Assembly (NCBI RefSeq): GCF_015326965.1
Contig: NZ_CP017659.1
Span: 5,770,001-5,834,000, forward strand
Source: Paenibacillus sp. JZ16
GTDB taxonomy: Bacteria; Bacillota; Bacilli; Paenibacillales; Paenibacillaceae
Length of the DNA: 64,000 bases
Direction: 5' to 3'
Part shown: positions 9,904-17,549 of the stretch, piece after piece
Numbering within the stretch: position 1 is the stretch's first letter
How the letters are laid out: each line of letters opens with the position of its first letter
The notes under the pieces: model-generated
What the model was told of the DNA's origin: nothing
Database searches by the model: none
Seen by the model: the letters and a program-made list of their open reading frames with translations, nothing else
Position numbers and translations under genes: made by a program

Positions 9904-10935
9904 ATGGGAAAAAAAGTGGCACATAAACCAACGAGAGGCCTCAAGTTTAGCTTGCTGGCTCTGATCATGATCATGATCGTGATTCTTGCCGGGTGCGGAG
10001 CAAGCCCCGCAAAAGAAAATGCAAACAATGGGGGCAGCGACACAACGAAAACCGCAGAGGGCAACAGCGGCGCTGCAGCCGGCGGCGAATCGTATGAAGT
10101 TACGCATGCCATGGGGACGGAGACGATCAAGGGAACGCCTCAAAAGGTTGTCGTCCTTACGAACGAAGGAACCGAGGCGCTTCTCGCATTGGGCGTGAAG
10201 CCTGTAGGTGCCGTTAGATCCTGGACAGGCGACCCATGGTATCCGCATATTAAAGACCAGATGGAAGGCGTTACCGTTGTCGGGGAAGAGAGCCAGCCGA
10301 ACATCGAGCTGATCGCCGGCCTGCAGCCGGACCTGATTATCGGCAACAAGATGCGTCAGGAGAAAGTATACGAGCAATTGAAGGCGATCGCGCCGACTGT
10401 TTTTGCTGAGGATCTTCGCGGCGAGTGGCAGAACAATTTTGAGCTGTATGCCAAAGCGCTGAACAAGGTATCCGAAGGCGAAGAGCTATTGGCTGCATAC
10501 GACAAGCGGATTCAGGATTTCAAAGAGAAGGCCGGAAGCAAGCTGGACGAGACCGTCTCCGTGGTCCGTTTCATGGCTGGCAAGACACGGGTATACCACA
10601 CCAATACGTTCTCGGGCGTTATTTTCGATAAAATCGGCATCGCCCGCAACGACATGACCAAGAACGCCAAGGACGATTTCGTTGACGAGATCACGAAGGA
10701 GCGTTTACCTGAGGTGGAAGCCGACAGACTATTCTACTTCACTTATGAAACCGGGGATGGCGGCGCCAACCAAACCGAGCAGGAATGGATCAACGATCCG
10801 CTGTGGAAAAACCTGAACGTCGTCAAGAACGGCCAGGCCCACAAAGTGGATGATGCCATCTGGAATACAGCAGGCGGCATCCTGGCAGCGAATCTGATGA
10901 TTGACCAGCTTCAGGAATTTTACGGCATTCAGTAA
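9904..10935 (+). CDS. Iron-siderophore-binding lipoprotein (FepB/FhuD/YfiY-type)
   Basis: A 343-residue lipoprotein receptor. A charged N-terminus and hydrophobic stretch end in the lipobox LAGC with Cys31 as the lipidation site, followed by a Gly/Ser/Asn-rich linker to about residue 60. The periplasmic-binding class III fold is shown by TPQKVVVLTNEGTEALLALG and by NIELIAGLQPDLIIGNK. It is encoded divergently from the two permeases and ATPase at 6793-9706 and shares their Fur-controlled intergenic region. The ligand is probably a hydroxamate- or catecholate-iron complex; the sequence does not decide. Confidence 0.93.
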   Translation: MGKKVAHKPTRGLKFSLLALIMIMIVILAGCGASPAKENANNGGSDTTKTAEGNSGAAAGGESYEVTHAMGTETIKGTPQKVVVLTNEGTEALLALGVKPVGAVRSWTGDPWYPHIKDQMEGVTVVGEESQPNIELIAGLQPDLIIGNKMRQEKVYEQLKAIAPTVFAEDLRGEWQNNFELYAKALNKVSEGEELLAAYDKRIQDFKEKAGSKLDETVSVVRFMAGKTRVYHTNTFSGVIFDKIGIARNDMTKNAKDDFVDEITKERLPEVEADRLFYFTYETGDGGANQTEQEWINDPLWKNLNVVKNGQAHKVDDAIWNTAGGILAANLMIDQLQEFYGIQ

Positions 10936-10996
10936 TGAATGAAGACGAATGCAGCAGGCTAGTATTGTCGTATAGCGGATGATGCTAGGAAAAAGC

Positions 10997-11052
10997 AAAA
11001 AAAGGAGGCATCCCTCAAGATCTAAGATCTTTTGGAATGCCTCCTTTTTTGT
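10997..11052 (+). terminator. Bidirectional-type terminator with AGATCTAAGATCT core
   Basis: A long stem pairs AAAAAAGGAGGCATCCC with GGAATGCCTCCTTTTTT, and the apical part contains the self-pairing AGATC-TAA-GATCT. The T-run at 11044-11051 serves the plus strand and the A-run at 10997-11003 would serve the minus strand. A near-copy of the same module is at 54716-54758. Confidence 0.9.
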
Positions 11053-11290
11053 ATCGCAGCGTGGATAGTATCGCAGCGTGGATAGTATCGCTGCGTCGGC
11101 AACATTGTAGCGTCGGCAGCGACGCGCGTAGGTAGTACCACTACGTTGGCAATCACAGCCTAGCCAACATCGTCGCATTGCAGCGTGGTCAGCATAGCCA
11201 ACATCGCCGACCGCATAACAGCGTCGGCAGCATCGCCGCTATGCTGCGTGGCCAGTATCGCTGCGTGTGCAGCACCACCGCCTCACCGCT
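11053..11290. repeat. Degenerate 17-bp minisatellite (GTATCGCAGCGTGGATA-type units)
   Basis: Directly after the terminator, units of 17 bp such as GTATCGCAGCGTGGATA occur twice perfectly and then decay into variants with GTCGGCA or GTTGGCA ends. The pattern is visible to about 11290. No coding signal or ribosome site goes with it. Confidence 0.75.
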
Positions 11291-11366
11291 TATGTAGCTA
11301 CGTGCACACCACTCACCGGCACAGCTTTGTGAGCTCCGTTCTTCGTACCGCTTCCCCCTGACCTGT

Positions 11367-11560
11367 TAACGGACACCAGTTCCCTTATTTGCCTGATTCG
11401 GGCCCAATTCTTAAATCTAACGGACACAGGATCCCTTATTACCGCAATAAGGTGCCTATTTGCCATCATATTCTAGAAATAACGTATCTGGGGTCCGTTA
11501 GCACTCGAAAATTACGCCTTTTCAGCTAAATAACGTATCCTCAGTCCGTTTGCCTCGAGC
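11367..11560. repeat. ~195-bp palindromic module, copy 1 of 3
   Basis: The module has four related ~28-bp arms. Two open with TAACGGACAC in one direction (11367 and about 11418), and two read AATAACGTATC...GTCCGTTAG/T in the other (about 11479 and 11529). This gives an inside-out inverted repeat with TAACGGACACCAG facing CTGGGGTCCGTTA. Copies 2 and 3 match it at nearly every base. Confidence 0.85.
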
Positions 11561-11840
11561 AAGTCGCACTAAAACTAGTAGTCGCATCAAGACCAGTACC
11601 ACCAAGCCCAGCAGTACCACCAAGCCCAGCAGTAGTTCCAATACAGCAGTAGCAACAATACCAGCAGTAGCTCCAATAATAGCAGGCAGCACCAAGCCCA
11701 GCAGTAGCACCAATACAGCAGTAGCACCAATACAGCAGTAGCACCAATACAGCAGTAGCATCAATACCAGCAGTAGCACTAAGACCAGCAGTAGCCTAGA
11801 AGTAGCATCAATCCCAGTAGTTAGCACCAAGGCCACCTGT
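11561..11840. repeat. 17/18-bp minisatellite block 1 (AGCAGTAGCACCAATAC units)
   Basis: About 16 units of 17 or 18 bp based on AGCAGTAGCACCAATAC(C), with variants such as GCATCAAT, CTCCAAT and CAAGCCC. Several units are perfectly repeated near 11700-11755. The block starts at the 3' edge of module 1 and ends at module 2. Confidence 0.85.
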
Positions 11841-12036
11841 TAACGGACACCAGTTCCCTTATTTGCCTGATTCGCCTCCGATTCCTAAACTTAACGGACA
11901 CAGGATCCCTTATTACCGCAAAAAGGTGCCTATTTACCATCATATTCTATGAATAACGTATCTGGTGTCCGTTAGCTCTCGAAAATTACGCCTTTTCAGT
12001 TAAATAACGTATCCCCAGTCCGCTTGCCCTCCGAGC
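11841..12036. repeat. ~195-bp palindromic module, copy 2 of 3
   Basis: It aligns end to end with copies 1 and 3, including the four arms, the spacer CGAAAATTACGCCTTTTCAG and the 3' edge GAGCAGTCGCAC. In this copy the inner arms pair exactly as TAACGGACAC...GTGTCCGTTA. Confidence 0.85.
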
Positions 12037-12449
12037 AGTCGCACTAGACTAGTAGTCACATCAAGGCCAGTAACACCAATCCCAGCAGTAGCTCCAAGAT
12101 CAGTAGTCGAACCAATACCAGCAGTAGTACCAGGATCAGTAGTAGCACCAAGCCCAGTAGTAGCACCAAGCCCAGTAGTAGCATCAATCCCAACAGTAGC
12201 ACCAATTCCAGCAATTGCACTAAGACCAGTTAGTCGCACCAAGACCAGTAGTAGCATCAAGCCCAGCAGTCGTACCAAAACCAGTTAGTAGCACCAAGAT
12301 CAGCAGTAGCACCAATACCAGCAGTAGCACCAATACCAGCAGTAGCACCAATACCAGCAGTAGCACCAAGATTAGCAGTCGCGCCAAGCCCGACAGTAGC
12401 ATCAATACCAGAAGTAGCACCAAGATCAGGAGTAGCCTAGAAGTAGCCT
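12037..12449. repeat. 17/18-bp minisatellite block 2
   Basis: About 24 units of the same AGCAGTAGCACCAATACC family. A run of perfect 18-bp units lies near 12306-12365. Unit sequence drifts toward the edges of the block (for example CCAGGATCAGTAGTAGCA), as expected for an array that turns over in its centre. Confidence 0.85.
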
Positions 12450-12646
12450 TAACGGACACCAGTTCCCTTATTTGCCTGATTCGGTCCCAATTCTTAAATC
12501 TAACGGACACAGGATCTCTTATTACCGCAAAAAGGTGCCTATTTACCATCATATTCTAGAAATAGCGTATCTGGTGTCCGTTAGCTCTCGAAAATTACGC
12601 CTTTTCAGCTAAATAACGTATCCTCAGTCCGCTTGCCCTCGAGCAG
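12450..12646. repeat. ~195-bp palindromic module, copy 3 of 3
   Basis: The third direct copy of the module, with the same four arms and the same 3' edge leading into satellite sequence. Differences from copy 1 are scattered single bases, such as ATCTCTT for ATCCCTT and AGCGTATC for AACGTATC. Confidence 0.85.
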
Positions 12647-12882
12647 TCGCACCAAGCCCAGCAGTAGCTCCAATACAGCAGTAGCAACAATACCAGCAGT
12701 AGCTCCAATAATAGCAAGCAGCACCAAGCCCAGCAGTAGCACCAATACAGCAGTAGCATCAATCCCAGCAGTAGCACCAATCCCAGTAGCATCAATCCCA
12801 GTCGCACCAATCCCAGCAGTCGCACCAATCCCAGCAGTCGCACCAATCCCAGCAGTAGCACCAATCCCAGCAGCAGCTACAT
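12647..12882. repeat. 17/18-bp minisatellite block 3
   Basis: About 14 units. The first half (to about 12750) is nearly identical to the middle of block 1. The second half is a homogeneous run of CAGCAGTCGCACCAATCC-type 18-bp units. It ends abruptly near 12882; 12883-13030 is ordinary intergenic sequence without a gene. Confidence 0.85.
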
Positions 12883-13038
12883 ACTCTGTGTTCACCCAGT
12901 TTCTACCTCTAAACCATAGCTACTCTGAGTTACCCGGTCCCTACATCGATCATAATCGGCAGCCATCCACGCATACCCCCGGGAACCGAATCCACCCATG
13001 TTCTGCCTGAAATAACACTTTTGTTTCACTTCACCTTG

Positions 13039-13539
13039 TTACGAAATCTTCACCACGATTTCCGCTCCGGCAACATAGGTCATTGCTTTCATGTAATCCG
13101 GGTCTTGGGCGCGTCGTTCCATCTCCTCGGGCGTCAGGTCCTCCATTCGCGTCTGAATCCACCATAAGTTGCCGAACGGGTCCCGTACCCGTCCCACCCG
13201 GTCGCCGAAGAACAAACTTGTTGGCTCCGTCACCGAGACGGCTCCTGCGGCGAGCGCTTGCTGGTAAGCAGCATCGCAATCCTCAACATATAAGCGGAGA
13301 TACGTCGGGCTATCCGGCCATTCCGGCTTCGCGTCAAACATCATGACGACGGCATCTCCGATTCGCACCTCGGCATGGCCGATGACACCATCGTCAACAT
13401 AGACGCGGGCTAACTCTTCGGCTTGAAAAGCCTGCTCCAGGAATTCAATCAGCGCTGCGGAGTTTCTTGAGATGATCCACGGTGTCACGGAGGTGTAGCC
13501 ATCCGGAATGGGGTTAACCGCTTTTGATGGGTTCGTCAT
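13039..13539 (-). CDS. VOC-fold (glyoxalase/PhnB-like) protein
   Basis: A 166-residue protein of the vicinal-oxygen-chelate superfamily, closest in style to PhnB/YdhG-type stand-alone members (TPWIISRNSAALIEFLEQAF; DPFGNLWWIQTR). I choose the ATG at 13539 because AGGAG lies 11 bases upstream at 13551-13555; the frame extends to 13566 but lacks a ribosome site there. The VOC halves span about residues 12-70 and 75-135. The reaction is unknown; members include glyoxalases, dioxygenases and antibiotic-binding proteins. It stands alone between the repeat array and the thiamine operon. Confidence 0.8.
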   Translation of the reverse strand: MTNPSKAVNPIPDGYTSVTPWIISRNSAALIEFLEQAFQAEELARVYVDDGVIGHAEVRIGDAVVMMFDAKPEWPDSPTYLRLYVEDCDAAYQQALAAGAVSVTEPTSLFFGDRVGRVRDPFGNLWWIQTRMEDLTPEEMERRAQDPDYMKAMTYVAGAEIVVKIS

Positions 13540-13755
13540 AAATAAGCTCGCTCCTTTAAACTTCATTTTTTTGAATAACGTTTATGTACTCATTATGTAG
13601 GGGAATACATGACAACCCAGCGTCAGTGTTTCTGAAACAAGTGTTGGGTAGCCGACGTTTTTTATTCGCGAAAGACATCTGCCACCGTACAACATCATGA
13701 TCCACCGATCACGGAAGATTTCGCACGTGGGGTTCTGTCCGCGAACCGTTAACGT

Positions 13756-13784
13756 TTGACAGCATCTACAAACCTATGTACAGT
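13756..13784 (+). promoter_or_regulatory. Promoter of the thiamine salvage operon
   Basis: -35 TTGACA (13756-13761) and -10 TACAGT (13779-13784) are separated by 17 bp, placing the transcript start a few bases before the TPP riboswitch. Confidence 0.75.
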
Positions 13785-13803
13785 ATTAGACAAAAGAATA
13801 GGA

Positions 13804-13896
13804 AGTCCACTAGGGGAGCCGTTAGCGGCTGAGACAAGAGCGTATCTTGGACCCTTTGAACCTGATCTAGTTCGTACTAGCGTAGGAAAGTGGAGC
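13804..13896 (+). promoter_or_regulatory. TPP riboswitch (THI element)
   Basis: The conserved pieces of the thiamine pyrophosphate aptamer occur in order: the GGGG-AGCC segment at 13813-13820, CTGAGA at 13829-13834, ACCCTTTGAACCTGATCTAG, then the GCGTAGGAAAGTGGA 3' part. The P1 stem is TCCAC (13806-13810) with GTGGA (13890-13894). A terminator follows at 13949, so control is most likely by premature termination when TPP is bound. Confidence 0.96.
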
Positions 13897-13948
13897 CTTC
13901 GTATATAAGGTCTTGGTGCGTTTTTGGCGCACTCGGGCTTGTTGACGA

Positions 13949-13977
13949 AGCCGCTCCAGTTTTCGGGGCGGCTTTTT
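13949..13977 (+). terminator. Riboswitch expression-platform terminator
   Basis: Stem AGCCGCTCC / GGGGCGGCT with a 7-base loop followed by TTTT, about 50 bp after the TPP aptamer and before tenA. It is the likely OFF structure of the riboswitch. Confidence 0.85.
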
Positions 13978-14044
13978 AGCGTTGCCTGGAAAGTCGTGTC
14001 TTATGGACTTCCTGCTCTTCAATATGTTGGAGGTGGGGACAAAA

Positions 14045-14731
14045 ATGAGTTTTACGCAAGAGCTCCGTCAGCAGGCGGGAGGCATTTTTCAAGCAATCTT
14101 CGATCATCCCTTTGTAAAAGGCATTGCCGAGGGGAAACTGGCGCGGGAACAACTGATCCACTATGTGAAGCAGGATTTTGAGTATTTGAACGTCTACATG
14201 CGAATTTACGGCATCGCCATATCCAAATCGACCAGCCGCGAAGAGATCGCAACCTTTAACGAACAAATCTCATTCATCCTGCATAGCGAGGTGCATCCGC
14301 ATCAGAATTTTTGCGCAGCCGCCGGGGTGACTTACGAAGAGCTTCAAGGCTATCCGCTGGCTCCGTCCGCGCATCACTATATCCGTCATATGCTGACGGT
14401 GGCGCATGAGGGCAGTCTGGGCGAGATTATGGCCGTACTGCTGCCTTGCCCGTGGACCTACCTGGAGATTGGCCGCAAGCTGCTGGATGAAGTGAAGCCG
14501 GATGAATCCCATCCGTTCTACGACTGGATTTATTTCTACGGCAACCGGGGGGAAGACGCGACAGCCAAGTTCTGCAGCCGTGTCGATGAATGGGCGGAGC
14601 GTGCGACGGCAGCCGAGCGAGAACGGATGAAGGAGCATTTTATGCTGAGCTGCCAGCTGGAGTATATGTTTTGGGATATGGCTTATAAGCAGGAGGAATG
14701 GCCGGTGCCGCTGCAGGCTGCGGTGCTGTAA
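14045..14731 (+). CDS. tenA: Aminopyrimidine aminohydrolase / thiaminase II (TenA)
   Basis: A 228-residue TenA-family enzyme that hydrolyses aminopyrimidine breakdown products of thiamine to HMP for salvage. The ATG at 14045 follows GGAGGTGGGG at 14029-14038; the open frame to 13982 would run into the terminator. The catalytic Cys is at residue 135 in LLPCPWTY, the same position as in B. subtilis TenA. Active-site aromatic and acidic residues of the all-helical fold (FYDWIYFYG; MFWDMAY) are present. It is the first gene of the TPP-controlled operon and supplies HMP to ThiD. Confidence 0.95.
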   Translation: MSFTQELRQQAGGIFQAIFDHPFVKGIAEGKLAREQLIHYVKQDFEYLNVYMRIYGIAISKSTSREEIATFNEQISFILHSEVHPHQNFCAAAGVTYEELQGYPLAPSAHHYIRHMLTVAHEGSLGEIMAVLLPCPWTYLEIGRKLLDEVKPDESHPFYDWIYFYGNRGEDATAKFCSRVDEWAERATAAERERMKEHFMLSCQLEYMFWDMAYKQEEWPVPLQAAVL

Positions 14732-14783
14732 GGAGACCTAACTAGCTCATAAATTCCAATATAGCGAAGAGAGGCTGATTCAT

Positions 14784-15626
14784 ATGCATACATGGGAAAA
14801 TGAAGTTTCGGCGCTTTTAACAAAGGTACGGCAGACGAGCCCCCTCGTTCACAACATGACGAACGTGGTGGTTACGAATTTTACGGCTAACGGCTTGTAC
14901 GCGCTGGGCGCGTCGCCGGTCATGGCTTACGCGCCGGAGGAAGTGGCAGATATGGCCGCCATCGCAGGCGCGCTCGTATTGAACATCGGCACGCTGAACC
15001 GCGAGCTTGTGGATGCGATGATCATAGCTGGACAATCGGCGAACGCACAAGGCGTGCCGGTCCTGCTGGACCCGGTCGGTGCGGGAGCAACCCGTTTTCG
15101 GACGGAGTCGGCGCTGCGGATTCTAAGCGAGGTGAAGGTGTCGCTCGTGCGCGGGAATGCGGCTGAAGTCGCTCACCTTGTCGGGGAGGCCCGCGAGATC
15201 AAAGGCGTAGACGCTGGCAACAGCACGGGCAGTGATCATGCCGAGCTGGCCGTGCGGGCTGCGCGCGAAGTAGGCACGATCGTGGCCATTACCGGTGAAG
15301 AGGACGTGATTACCGATGGAAACGAGGTACGTATCATTACCGGCGGGGATGCTCTCCTCACGAAGGTAACCGGTGCAGGGTGCCTGCTGACCTCGGTGCT
15401 GGGTGCCTTTGCCGCAGTGGAAGCAAACCTGCTGCTTGCCGGTACGGCGGGCCTGGCCTTCTACGGGGCCGCGGCGGCGAGAGCTGCAGAGCGAACCGCG
15501 GACCAGGGACCTGGAAGCTTCCAGATTGCTTTCCTGGATGAGCTGGCAAAGCTTCATCCGGGCTCGCTGGAGGGCTATGCCGCTGTCCGGGAAGCGGAAG
15601 CGTCCGCTGCAGGTGGCGCACGATGA
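14784..15626 (+). CDS. thiM: Hydroxyethylthiazole kinase
   Basis: A 280-residue ribokinase-like enzyme that phosphorylates 4-methyl-5-(2-hydroxyethyl)thiazole. Family signatures include [34 protein letters not shown] at the N-terminus (residues 20-54) and the ATP/anion-hole motif VTGAGCLL with its catalytic Cys near residue 199. It starts 52 bp after tenA and its stop overlaps the thiD start by 4 bp (15623-15626), so the two are translationally coupled. Confidence 0.95.
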   Translation: MHTWENEVSALLTKVRQTSPLVHNMTNVVVTNFTANGLYALGASPVMAYAPEEVADMAAIAGALVLNIGTLNRELVDAMIIAGQSANAQGVPVLLDPVGAGATRFRTESALRILSEVKVSLVRGNAAEVAHLVGEAREIKGVDAGNSTGSDHAELAVRAAREVGTIVAITGEEDVITDGNEVRIITGGDALLTKVTGAGCLLTSVLGAFAAVEANLLLAGTAGLAFYGAAAARAAERTADQGPGSFQIAFLDELAKLHPGSLEGYAAVREAEASAAGGAR

Positions 15627-16642
15627 GCAGCAAGTCTCACGTTCCTCGGGCACTGACGATTGCGGGGTCTGACAGCGGCGGCGGTGCCGGCATTCAGGCT
15701 GATCTGAAAACCTTCCAGGAGCTCGGCGTATACGGCATGTCAGCGATTACGGCGATCACGGTGCAGAACACATTGGGGGTTCACGGCGTATATCCGCTGC
15801 CTCCCGAAGCAGCCGCGGAGCAGATTGAAGCGGTTGGCTCGGACCTCGGAGTCGATGCATTGAAGACAGGCATGCTGTTCAATGCCGAGATCATTCGCCT
15901 GGCTGCTGACCGGATCCGGGCATTCGGCTGGGAGAAGGTCGTTGTGGATCCCGTGATGATCGCCAAGGGCGGAGCAGAGCTGCTGCAAAGCGAAGCAGTG
16001 CAGGCTTTAAGAGAGGATTTGCTGCCGCTGGCGTTAATTGTCACCCCCAATATACCGGAGGCCGAAGTATTGGCGGGGATGCGTATCCGCACGAAGGAAG
16101 ATCGGAAGGAAGCGGCGAGACGTATCCAGGATCTGGGGCCCAAGATCGTTGTGATCAAAGGCGGCCATGACGAGGGAATGACCGGCGGCGGTGAAGTTGC
16201 GGATCACGAAAGAGACAGGGGATCAGCTATGGCGGCGGGTACGCAGCAGGAAGAGTTGTCTCAGTCCGAAAGTACGTATCGCCAAACAAGAACCGCCAGC
16301 CATAACGGGGAGTTTTATGAGGGACGCTCCCCCATGATCAAGAATGATGACAGATTCGGTAATCCCGACAGTCCTCCAGTCATGGACCTCGTATACGATG
16401 GTATCGCCTTTACAGAATTATATGGACAACGAATTCATACCGTCCATACGCACGGTACCGGCTGTACTTTCTCTGCCGCGATTACCGCAGGCCTGGCCCA
16501 AGGCTTGAGTGCATTCGATGCCATTCAGAACGGGCGCACATTCATCCAGGCGGCCATTGAGGACGGCTTAAACCTGGGACAGGGACACGGCCCAACGAAT
16601 CATTGGGCGTATCGTCGCCGCCATCAGGAGGTGCTGCGATGA
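15623..16642 (+). CDS. thiD: HMP/HMP-P kinase with a ~65-residue insertion
   Basis: A 339-residue HMP/HMP-phosphate kinase, against about 265-275 residues usual for the family. The N-terminal [20 protein letters not shown] and the C-terminal anion hole [17 protein letters not shown] are intact. The excess lies between about residues 187 and 252, after [10 protein letters not shown] and before VMDLVYDG, where other members have only a short loop. The insert is polar and low in hydrophobics, so it is probably a surface loop. Both phosphorylations of the pyrimidine branch are expected. It overlaps thiM by 4 bp and thiE by 4 bp (16639-16642). Confidence 0.93.
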   Translation: MSSKSHVPRALTIAGSDSGGGAGIQADLKTFQELGVYGMSAITAITVQNTLGVHGVYPLPPEAAAEQIEAVGSDLGVDALKTGMLFNAEIIRLAADRIRAFGWEKVVVDPVMIAKGGAELLQSEAVQALREDLLPLALIVTPNIPEAEVLAGMRIRTKEDRKEAARRIQDLGPKIVVIKGGHDEGMTGGGEVADHERDRGSAMAAGTQQEELSQSESTYRQTRTASHNGEFYEGRSPMIKNDDRFGNPDSPPVMDLVYDGIAFTELYGQRIHTVHTHGTGCTFSAAITAGLAQGLSAFDAIQNGRTFIQAAIEDGLNLGQGHGPTNHWAYRRRHQEVLR

Positions 16643-17313
16643 CGGGCAGAGTGACACCCGAGATGATGAGGCAGCATCTACGGATGTACCTCGTACTTGG
16701 CAGCGTGAATTGCATCGTCGAGCCAAGCCGGGTCGTGCAGGATGCATTGGCCGGCGGCACGACCATGGTCCAGTTCCGCGAGAAGGGGCAGGGTGCACTT
16801 GTTGGCGAGCCGATGATCCGGCTGGCTCGCCGGATCCAGGATCAGTGCCGCCAAGCGGGCGTACCCTTCATCGTCAATGATGATGTGGAGCTGGCACTGA
16901 AGCTGAACGCCGACGGCGTGCACATCGGCCAGGACGATGAATCTGCGGCTTCGGTACGTGAGCGGATCGGCAATCGGATATTAGGCGTCTCGGCCCATTC
17001 CGTTGAGGAAGCCAGGCGCGCCATTCTCCACGGCGCCGATTATCTTGGTATCGGCCCGATCTATCCGACCCGCTCGAAGGATGATGCCAAGGCTGTGCAG
17101 GGCCCAGCGATCCTTCGAGAAATGCGCGAAGCTGGCATCCATCTGCCGATTGTTGGGATTGGCGGGATTACCGTGGAGCGCGTGGAGGAAGTGATGGGGG
17201 CGGGTGCGGATGGCGTCGCCGTGATATCCGCCGTGACGGGAGCGGAGTCGGCGCGAGAGGCTGTGGAGGATTTTATAGGAAAGATACGCTGTGCAACCGA
17301 ACGAATTTTTTAA
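16639..17313 (+). CDS. thiE: Thiamine-phosphate synthase
   Basis: A 224-residue TIM-barrel enzyme joining HMP-PP and thiazole phosphate to thiamine phosphate. The start at 16639 has GGAGG 10 bases upstream and overlaps the thiD stop. Diphosphate- and Mg-binding segments QFREKGQG, FIVNDDVELALKLNADGVHIGQDD and GIGPIYPTRSKDDA are all present, as is VGIGGITVERVEEVMGAGADGVAVISA. It is the last gene of the operon, so the four genes recycle thiamine parts into thiamine phosphate rather than make them de novo. Confidence 0.95.
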   Translation: MTGRVTPEMMRQHLRMYLVLGSVNCIVEPSRVVQDALAGGTTMVQFREKGQGALVGEPMIRLARRIQDQCRQAGVPFIVNDDVELALKLNADGVHIGQDDESAASVRERIGNRILGVSAHSVEEARRAILHGADYLGIGPIYPTRSKDDAKAVQGPAILREMREAGIHLPIVGIGGITVERVEEVMGAGADGVAVISAVTGAESAREAVEDFIGKIRCATERIF

Positions 17314-17333
17314 AATGTAAGAGGATCATGAAC

Positions 17334-17366
17334 AAGAGTGTCGAATTTCTTCGGCACTCTTTTTTG
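17334..17366 (+). terminator. Terminator of the thiamine operon
   Basis: A 12-bp stem AAGAGTGTCGAA / TTCGGCACTCTT with a 4-base loop and a T-run, 20 bp after thiE. Confidence 0.93.
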
Positions 17367-17549
17367 TTTACGTCAGATTTTAAATTACTGTATATGTTCA
17401 GCTTATCCCTCAACATGCCATTCTTTGGGTCCATTCTCGCGTTCCATACCAGATCAGATTGCCATAGCGACCCGGATATGATATACGTAGGACAATGTAC
17501 CTGCTCCACGAATAGTGAGCTCTCCAAATAAGTTGAATAGGAGATCGGA

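Noticed and set aside
11561..12882. CRISPR array
   Set aside because: Units are contiguous 17/18-bp tandem repeats without unique spacers and no cas genes are near.
11522..12895. Minus-strand frames of 90-110 codons (for example repeats of GIGATA or VLVLLL) across the satellites
   Set aside because: They arise because an 18-bp unit has no stop in some frames. Unit lengths of 17 bp break the frame, there is no ribosome site, and they begin or end inside the 195-bp modules.
17367..17549. Search for a ManR-type palindrome before manR
   Set aside because: No sequence like the TTCCGGAA-type palindrome at 19662 was found in this gap, so no second operator is claimed.
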